From Brienomyrus brachyistius (Eukaryota; Chordata; Actinopteri; Osteoglossiformes; Mormyridae): 64,000 nt of DNA. The stretch covers positions 23,166,214-23,230,213 of the forward strand of contig NC_064541.1 of the NCBI RefSeq assembly GCF_023856365.1, given 5' to 3'. Under the pieces are notes generated by a model that searched no databases, was not told where the DNA came from, and saw only the letters and a list, made by a program, of their open reading frames with translations. Below, piece by piece: positions 59,201 through 64,000 of the stretch; the stretch's first letter is position 1; each line of letters starts with the position of its first letter. A program made the translations under genes and the position numbers.

Positions 59201-62166
59201 TACTGTATGAAATAAACATTAAACTGAAAACTGCTCATTAAGTGTGATAACCTGTAGGATATTTGTCTATTTGATTTCAAATTAACAGTGTACATATGTA
59301 CTGCACCTATAGAATATTAAATTAAAAAGTAAAAAAAGCGTAACAGCAAGGGAGCTAAGCATTCTGTGTTAGCATTCTCTGTAAGCTTTGACAACCTCGA
59401 AGTGATTTGCCTTCTCGTTTTTATATAAACAGCGAACCTACTTGTATAGGCAATATTAAATGCAGTAGAGGCTGGTCAATAGAGGGCACTAGGGTGCCAC
59501 CCTGCCTGGTTTAAAAGGGACTTTTGATTTTTCCTCCTAAAATATATAATTTTAAATAAACAAAAATGACTTCTTTTTAAGTGTGTATGTGTTCAAAATG
59601 CACAATAACATGGAATATATATAAAAAGATCATTGTGTTTTGGGTAAAATCAGCTACATGGTTTTGCCCTTCTCACTCAACCTTATTCAAATATCTCTTT
59701 TTGGATGTCAGAGAAATCAGCGTAGTCAATTATTGAAACAAAAATACATATAGCAACATAAAATTAGCGAATAAGCATCCTCAGCTTGGATGCATAAACG
59801 TTGCCAGTCATCCCAAGCAGAGTCTGGACTGGCACATGGCCCAGACAAACCTCACATTTGCTGGGAGCACCTGACCACGAAGGGTGAACTAGGAGGGTTG
59901 CAATAGTATTGCACAGTCATCTCGGGCCGCCATCTTGGTGCAGCCGTATTTAGTGCACTGCATACAATGATGCAAAATAACTTTATACAAAAGAAAAAAT
60001 CAAAACAATACAGAGAGAATAGCTATTACTGGATGTGACCTACACATATTTTAAGTAAAATGATTGTAAGCCTCTCGCTGACCATTATGAGGATATCAGT
60101 AATTAAATGGTTTTTCAAACATCACAGGCAACACTGAAGCAAATGAAAGTAACTAAAGGTAAATTGCCGATAGATTTATTTTATCCATGGATGTGGGACT
60201 TTCATTTAGCTGAAGGGACTGTCTCAGTTGTTTCCTTTTTCATCCCTCTCTTGTTGTCTGTGATTGGGAGCTACTGTTGTGTCTGAAGTTCACTGCTGGT
60301 GCCCAGTTAATGTTGCCTCTGTCATACAAAGTGGCTAGTTTGCCTAACTTGAAAGCGTTAAGAATGGCCTTTAGGATATGTTTCCAGGTGGATTTTTTAA
60401 AGAATCAGAGTAATGTTATGGTCCTGTAATGATAATTTTTATTATTTATTAATTAATGTTGATTTTTAAAGTTAATGAAATTATTACAGATGATTTCTCA
60501 GAGAGAGCACGAGTATCCTGCAGTTTGTGTTAAATTTTATTGGTATCATTACTGAAACTGACTGAATATGGCGCAAACAGCCCCACCCAAAAAATTTTCA
60601 CCAGACTCCACTGTAAAAATGTAAAAATAAGACGAAGTACAAAATGAGGTTCTTACCCTAATGAGATACATTTTTCTTTATGCTGAGGTTCTTTGTTCAA
60701 AGATAAGCATGTCAACATTTTCTGAAACAACTGCTACTGAATCCTATCTCTAATATTAAAACATAATAGTAATTTTATTTGACAAGAACATGCACGAAGT
60801 TAAGCATATTACTCTTAAAAAGCAACCACTGGCAATTGCAGCAGTAAATGGAGACCGATCGATAATCATGATAATCAAGAATCTTTTTGATGCAGCAGAC
60901 CCACATAAAATGGGCAAAAAATATCATTCATATAATAATCATTAATAAATTAAATAAATAACTAAATATTTTCCTGTCCATCCAGTTATGTCACAGCTTG
61001 CATATTTTCATTCTGAAACATGCTTTACAGTAACTGGACTGGACATATACTGGATTGCAATATGTGATATACCAATTATTATGGGGACCACGTCATTTGT
61101 ACAAGATGTCATGTTGGGCATAACAGGCTGACCCACATGTTTTTCCATGCAGGAGAAAATTCATCTGCATGTAACACATCTTTGACAATTAAGCACGTTT
61201 TGTTGTATAATCCTGCTTTTCACTCCTGTCAATGTATTTATCACTTTCCTGACTCTTTAACTGAGGTTTTTAGATTTTTTTTTCATAAACTACTCTAAAA
61301 CAGCTTATTTTTTTTGCCTGTTTGTGGCAATTTGTTTTTATTTATGATATATTAACCTTTGTTTTATAGTGACTGTATTGTGACAGTAGTGATACTGTTG
61401 ATATGTTATGACAGGTAACATAAGGAATCACCATACTTGTCATTTCACATAAAACATATTATTATATCTATACAATATTTGATTCTAGTTTCCAAAAATC
61501 CACTGACTGCTGTCATAAATTGTTATGACTTGTTCTTCAGGTTCTTTGAGCAAAACTAATTGGATGTGATGTTCTCTTTGTGTACAGGTAAATGGAAAGG
61601 ATGTAACGCTCCCTGCAAGACTCACAAATGGGATAACTATCACTACTGTTGATGAACTGCTGATCATACAGATATCAGCAGATTTGCAAGTCTCCTATTC
61701 TACCAGCCAGGAGGTTAAAGTGACTATCACAGGTAGTCTGGGTAGCACATTGTGTGGTGCCTGTGGTAACTACAATGGAAACAGCAATAACATTTCACCA
61801 ATAGGAGGCACGATCTCTGCTAACGTGTCACAGGCCATTAACTCCTGGAGGGCTATGGATGTTTCTGGATGGTGAGAACTGTTCAAAATTAAGTTCAGTA
61901 AATTAAATCAACATGTCCCAACGTGAATTGAAGTTATAGTTTAGTTTTAAAATCAATTTCAGTTCCATGCAGTTTTGTTGCGACTAAGAATTTCACACTA
62001 TTGCCCAGTTTGTCATATAATTTAACGTATTTACTTTTTGGCTACAAAATTTTAATTGTTTTGCTGTTACTGTTGCCTGAGTAGGTGGTTAATTGCATAA
62101 ATAGAAAGTTCACACATTTAGCTAGAGACTGACGCATTTTTCATTTTATATTTCAGCTGTGTATGA
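39754..62166 (+). CDS. fcgbp: FCGBP-like gene copy B (complete, 19 coding exons, 2692 aa)
   Basis: Complete secreted IgGFc-binding-protein-like gene. Join: 39754-39799, 41032-42267, 42873-43471, 43569-44136, 45967-46232, 46316-46657, 49249-49822, 49997-50196, 50471-50612, 51316-51644, 53162-53738, 54069-54664, 55254-55824, 56046-56641, 57061-57628, 57945-58144, 58345-58719, 61588-61871, 62157-62166. Total 8079 nt, divisible by three. Residues 1-21 look like a signal peptide (hydrophobic core [11 protein letters not shown], likely cleavage after CHA). Residues about 22-427 form the IgGFc-binding N-terminal domain. Six TIL/VWD modules follow, ending near residues 816, 1210, 1626, 2015, 2403 and 2689. 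Modules 1-5 carry GDPHY, the site of autocatalytic Asp-Pro cleavage in this family, and CGLCG. Module 6 lacks GDPH and C8. Splice sites were read by eye; UTRs and any alternative exons are not defined. Confidence 0.92.
39800..41031 (+). other. Copy B intron 1
   Basis: 1232 bp, AT-rich, no element recognised. Confidence 0.6.
41032..42267 (+). CDS. fcgbp: Copy B exon 2: IgGFc-binding N-terminal domain
   Basis: One 1236-nt exon (412 codons). Repeated WG-centred blocks ([24 protein letters not shown]) are typical of the IgGFc-binding N-terminal domain. This domain separates FCGBP-like proteins from gel-forming mucins and von Willebrand factor. Confidence 0.92.
42268..42872 (+). other. Copy B intron 2 with (TA)n
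   Basis: Contains a (TA)n microsatellite at about 42649-42692. Confidence 0.7.
42873..43471 (+). CDS. fcgbp: Copy B exon 3: TIL + VWC-like + first half of VWD (module 1)
   Basis: 599 nt. The acceptor is CGAAAG, not the TTCCAG 7 bp downstream, because only the former keeps the frame into [12 protein letters not shown]. Contains [13 protein letters not shown]. Confidence 0.88.
43569..44136 (+). CDS. fcgbp: Copy B exon 4: second half of VWD + C8 (module 1)
   Basis: 568 nt. [27 protein letters not shown] and a C8 ending SSNFC. Its copy A counterpart is outside the window. Confidence 0.92.
44561..45441. mobile_element. Non-autonomous DNA transposon with about 78-bp inverted repeats
   Basis: Left arm starts TGGGGTGCCGTTTGTAAAGG, right arm ends as its inverse; arms about 44561-44638 and 45364-45441, flanked by TA. 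Superfamily not settled. The interior is part unique, part minisatellite. Confidence 0.75.
45048..45275. repeat. ATTTAACATTTATATTT minisatellite
   Basis: Imperfect tandem of 12-21-bp units built on ATTTAACATTTAT inside the transposon at 44561-45441. Confidence 0.85.
45967..46232 (+). CDS. fcgbp: Copy B exon 5: TIL + VWC-like (module 2)
   Basis: 266 nt, counterpart of copy A exon a1, reading [15 protein letters not shown]; donor GTAGGA. Confidence 0.9.
46316..46657 (+). CDS. fcgbp: Copy B exon 6: first half of VWD (module 2)
   Basis: 342 nt with [13 protein letters not shown]; donor is GTTAGT where copy A has GTAAGT. Confidence 0.92.
46658..47719 (+). other. Copy B intron, 5' part
   Basis: 46660-47080 aligns with copy A flanks of the hAT site; 47090-47700 is T/C-rich (polypyrimidine stretches) with no counterpart in copy A, possibly an unrecognised retroelement fragment. 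Confidence 0.5.
47722..49206 (+). mobile_element. Tc1-like transposon, decayed, copy B intron
   Basis: Ends CACTCAGTGACAAAAAAATT and its inverse, flanked by TA. Transposase pieces: [13 protein letters not shown] (HTH region, about 47905), [20 protein letters not shown] (48630-48680), [15 protein letters not shown] (48845-48890), in different frames. Absent from copy A. Confidence 0.85.
48031..48270. mobile_element. MITE nested in the Tc1-like element
   Basis: 240 bp with inverted ends TGTGCCCTTGAGAGGTAAAA / TGTGCCCTTGAGAGGTAAAG flanked by TA. It splits the transposase coding sequence. Confidence 0.85.
49249..49822 (+). CDS. fcgbp: Copy B exon 7: second half of VWD + C8 (module 2)
   Basis: 574 nt with [11 protein letters not shown] and C8. 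The following 174-bp intron is identical to that of copy A. Confidence 0.92.
49997..50196 (+). CDS. fcgbp: Copy B exon 8: TIL (module 3)
   Basis: 200 nt, [15 protein letters not shown]; one base differs from copy A exon a4. Confidence 0.9.
50221..50278. repeat. TG/TA/CA microsatellite, copy B
   Basis: Orthologous position to 4391-4489 but with fewer TA units; 160 bp or so of unrelated sequence follows before the acceptor. Confidence 0.95.
50471..50612 (+). CDS. fcgbp: Copy B exon 9: VWC-like linker (module 3)
   Basis: 142 nt, [16 protein letters not shown]; 14% different from copy A exon a5 but frame and cysteines are kept. Confidence 0.85.
50613..51315 (+). other. Copy B intron, diverged
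   Basis: No elements; a short (CA)n near 51195. Confidence 0.55.
51316..51644 (+). CDS. fcgbp: Copy B exon 10: first half of VWD (module 3)
   Basis: 329 nt with [12 protein letters not shown]; donor GTGAGA. Confidence 0.92.
51645..52410 (+). other. Copy B intron, 5' part
   Basis: Contains the empty site of the copy A LINE near 52240-52260. Confidence 0.55.
52411..52770 (+). mobile_element. Old tRNA-derived SINE, copy B intron
   Basis: GGTGGCAGCATGATGGTGCA head and GGGTTGGCACCCCATCCTGG body; more diverged than the copies at 19325 and 38622, and absent from copy A. Confidence 0.75.
53162..53738 (+). CDS. fcgbp: Copy B exon 11: second half of VWD + C8 (module 3)
   Basis: 577 nt; acceptor ATTCCATAG. 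Contains [11 protein letters not shown] and a C8 ending EKFNC. Confidence 0.92.
53739..54068 (+). other. Copy B intron with SINE trace
   Basis: Only a roughly 30-bp relic of the SINE kept at 10085-10415 remains. Confidence 0.5.
54069..54664 (+). CDS. fcgbp: Copy B exon 12: TIL + VWC-like + first half of VWD (module 4)
   Basis: 596 nt with [13 protein letters not shown]; its 3' 87 nt are diverged from copy A. Donor GTTAGT. Confidence 0.92.
54706..55172. mobile_element. pogo/Tigger-like MITE, copy B intron
   Basis: Ends CAGTAAAATCCCGTTATAAC and, inverted, CAGTAAAATCCCGTTAAAGT; right flank TA, left flank mutated. Same family as 1645-2059. Absent from the 122-bp copy A intron. Confidence 0.8.
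55254..55824 (+). CDS. fcgbp: Copy B exon 13: second half of VWD + C8 (module 4)
   Basis: 571 nt, [27 protein letters not shown]8. Confidence 0.92.
56046..56641 (+). CDS. fcgbp: Copy B exon 14: TIL + VWC-like + first half of VWD (module 5)
   Basis: 596 nt with [13 protein letters not shown]. One replacement changes the RRF of copy A to SRF just after the motif. Confidence 0.92.
57061..57628 (+). CDS. fcgbp: Copy B exon 15: second half of VWD + C8 (module 5)
   Basis: 568 nt with [11 protein letters not shown] and a C8 ending NSSLC. Confidence 0.92.
57945..58144 (+). CDS. fcgbp: Copy B exon 16: TIL (module 6)
   Basis: 200 nt, [15 protein letters not shown]; near identical to copy A exon a12. 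Confidence 0.9.
58345..58719 (+). CDS. fcgbp: Copy B exon 17: VWC-like + degenerate VWD start (module 6)
   Basis: 375 nt; GDPH lost ([11 protein letters not shown]), as in copy A, so the loss predates the duplication or was shared by conversion. Confidence 0.88.
58720..59462 (+). other. Copy B last large intron, 5' part
   Basis: Start aligns to the 133-bp copy A intron; from about 58790 onward there is no counterpart. No coding signal. Confidence 0.5.
59463..60613. mobile_element. Candidate non-autonomous hAT element
   Basis: Ends CAGTAGAGGCTGGTCAA and, inverted, CAGTGGAGTCTGGTGAA; flanking 8-mers ATTAAATG / TAAAAATG match only 5 of 8. No transposase. Short inverted repeats make this tentative. 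Confidence 0.45.
60614..61587 (+). other. Copy B last large intron, 3' part
   Basis: AT-rich; only the last 50 bp or so align with copy A. Confidence 0.5.
61588..61871 (+). CDS. fcgbp: Copy B exon 18: degenerate VWD end (module 6)
   Basis: 284 nt with [10 protein letters not shown] and no C8; preceded by a 2868-bp intron where copy A has 133 bp. Confidence 0.88.
62157..62166 (+). CDS. fcgbp: Copy B exon 19: terminal coding exon
   Basis: Ten coding bases after TATTTCAG: Cys, Cys, Val, TGA. Matches the copy A ending. Confidence 0.75.
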
Positions 62167-62948
62167 AAATCTTGATGACAATGCCCAAAGATTTCAGCTC
62201 TCTAACACATTGTCATTTTGTAATTGTCATGTAATTATGTTTGTCTTGAACGATTTTCACTTCAGATGAGCAAACAATATGTATTCTTGTCAAATAGTTT
62301 TTTTTTTAACCAATCTTTATAATCTTTTCAGAGAATGGAATCTTTGTGTCTAAATATGTGAATAAAAACTTAAATTCACACCGATACTGAATAGGTTTTT
62401 TTTGTATAATTGTTACAGCTACTTTAATAATGTTTGTTACTTCAGTACCAAGTCCTGGAATTAGCTTCTGCATTTGTGACAATAAATTTCCTATTTCTGT
62501 GCTTTTTTCTGCAGATGGTATTTTACATTAAGTTAAAACAAAAACCTGTTAGTATATACATAGCCTGTGGAATCAGGCATCACACAGAACCTTTTTAAAT
62601 TATGAAGTTTTCCTTTTTCTTTTTGATTAATTCATATAGGTGGCACACTAAAATATATGCTATAGTCTTCGCAGAGTGACACCATGCTATTTAGAATGCA
62701 GAAAATAATATTATAACACCACTCAAAAATGGCAGTCTATGGTTGTCAGAAAACACATTAAGCTAAATAAATATGCATATAAATTACACCATACACTACT
62801 GTATTATTATTATTAATATTATTACATTGCCAAAAAAAAGTAACAGTGTGCTTTTGTTATCCTTTTAGGTGATTTCTCTATTTCTGTGACAATAGCAGGC
62901 AAAAATTCAAATAAAGAATGACACAGAAAATAATGAGGTGCTTGGATC
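62167..62948 (+). other. 3' UTR and flank of copy B
   Basis: AT-rich, poly(A) signal at 62361; nothing else seen. Confidence 0.55.
62361..62366 (+). promoter_or_regulatory. Poly(A) signal of copy B
   Basis: AATAAA about 195 bp after the stop at 62166, in a context alignable with the copy A signal. Confidence 0.65.
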
Positions 62949-63248
62949 TGTCACGATCACTCTTGGCAGAGGAACGATCGTGCGGGTAGGCGGGTCAGGA
63001 ACGAGCAAGGCAGGCGGAAATCAGGGTAAAACTTCGGGTTTAATTGGGAAACAGCGATCGGGCGACAGGAACGGGCACACATCATCACCTAAACCACAAT
63101 GACGGACAAGGGGAACAGGTAAGACCAGGACTTAAATAGGACGGGACTAATCAAAGTAAGCGGACACAGATGGAGACGATCAGGAAAGTACACGTGGGTA
63201 ATCAGGGGGGCGTGGCACACACGAGGAGCAGACGAGCCGGGCATCACA
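62949..63248 (-). mobile_element. Solo LTR with perfect 5-bp target duplication
   Basis: 300 bp; on the minus strand TGTGATGCCCGGC to GATCGTGACA. Flanked by GGATC at 62944-62948 and 63249-63253. Same family as 20614, 32990 and 16283. Confidence 0.92.
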
Positions 63249-64000
63249 GGATCACTGGATCACTCATTAACTTGAATGAGGTTAGGAACTAATTTAGTTA
63301 TAAAGGGTGTTGAGAAACATCCATTTATCAAAGAATGATCTTCAGTACTAGGTATCAAGCTACTTACCATCACAAAACTTTCCGGAAATGCACCCCTGAA
63401 AATTTATCTACATTTACTGAAATTTAATCAAAATTTGTTACTTTTTGTCGAGTTATTACATAATGTGGTTTTATTACATAATGTGTTATTACTTGGTGTG
63501 TGATACATTATGCAATGATGCCGCATTATGTGATGAAAATCTGTTTAATTTTGTCTAGTTATTACATAATAAGGCATTATTTCATAATGCGTTGTTACAA
63601 GTAGTAATACCTATGTCACAGACTACACAGACCTTTTGGGGAGCATTTAGGTGTTACTTTCTACACAAAACAAAATAACAATGATTGCCAGTACTTTTGT
63701 TATATTGCGAATCGGTTGATCTGGATAATTTGGGATATCACAGGTAGCTTTATGCACAATACATGTACCCTGATACACCTGGGATTTGACAATCGATTTA
63801 CTGTGACAGCCCTCAACTTTTCTATTCACATTACCCAAACTGTGATGCCATAATTATGAGAATGGATTTGCAAGAAATCAAGGCATTTGGAAACATGTGT
63901 ACATAATATGTACATTAAAACTACAATGTTCACTCATATATTCCAAGGGGGCTGTCTCACAAGTCAAGTAGTTTTATTTCAGTGATATTACAGTAACCAA
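63249..64000. other. Right-edge spacer with ATTACATAATG repeats
   Basis: TTATTACATAATGYG is repeated several times at 63450-63600, partly inverted, perhaps a degraded MITE; no gene seen. Confidence 0.45.

Noticed and set aside
545..62166. Copies A and B as one giant gene
   Set aside because: Copy A has its own stop and AATAAA, and copy B has its own signal peptide exon; 23.6 kb of transposons separate them.
39754..62166. Zonadhesin, alpha-tectorin or gel-forming mucin identity
   Set aside because: The exon at 41032-42267 encodes an IgGFc-binding N-terminal domain, there is no MAM, NIDO or PTS mucin stretch, and no C-terminal cystine knot.

Overview
This is a vertebrate, most probably ray-finned fish, genomic window. 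It has split genes with GT-AG introns, fish-type tRNA-derived SINEs, Tc1/mariner, hAT and HARBI1-type transposons, Ty3/Gypsy elements and several non-LTR retrotransposons. The species cannot be told from the sequence. Nothing looks prokaryotic.

The only host genes I can support are two tandem, same-strand paralogues of an IgGFc-binding-protein-like (FCGBP-like) secreted mucus protein. Copy A (545-15887) enters from the left edge with its N-terminal exons outside the window; 15 exons are visible, ending in a stop and a polyadenylation signal at 16091. Copy B (39754-62166) is complete in 19 coding exons: a 46-nt signal-peptide exon, one large IgGFc-binding N-terminal exon, then six modules built from TIL, VWC-like, VWD and C8 domains. 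Its joined length is 8079 nt (2692 codons plus stop). All 15 exons of copy A have exactly the same length as the last 15 exons of copy B. The sixth VWD module is degenerate in both: the GDPH motif and the C8 domain are gone.

The paralogues are mosaics. Long tracts, including one whole 174-bp intron, are identical or about 99% identical. Short islands differ by 12-17%, and each island adjoins a large insertion, a repeat or an unalignable intron present in one copy. This fits recent gene conversion blocked at heterologies. Introns unique to one copy hold dated insertions with matching empty sites in the other copy: an hAT element, a LINE and an hAT MITE in copy A; a pogo-like MITE, a Tc1 element and a 2.7-kb expansion in copy B.

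The 23.6 kb between the genes (about 16.1-39.7 kb) is a transposon graveyard. From left to right it holds: a minus-strand LTR element with a proline-rich ORF (16283-18115); a SINE; a Gypsy RT scrap; a solo LTR inserted at the start codon of an internally deleted HARBI1-like gene (20614-21311); a decayed multi-exon gene with a tyrosine-recombinase-like C-terminus (22090-24885); a sushi-ichi-like Gypsy element cut by a reversed LINE (24886-28085); a CR1/jockey-like LINE split by a Tc1 element with 288-bp inverted repeats (29798-32989); a further LTR with a gag-like ORF carrying an 18-copy 33-bp minisatellite; a Gypsy integrase fragment (34569-35612); and two more SINEs. Downstream of copy B there is one more solo LTR with a perfect target duplication (62949-63248).

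I found no convincing new molecular system. The most interesting items are the mosaic evolution of the FCGBP-like pair, the recombinase-like gene relic and the compact LTR family with its expandable proline-rich ORF.
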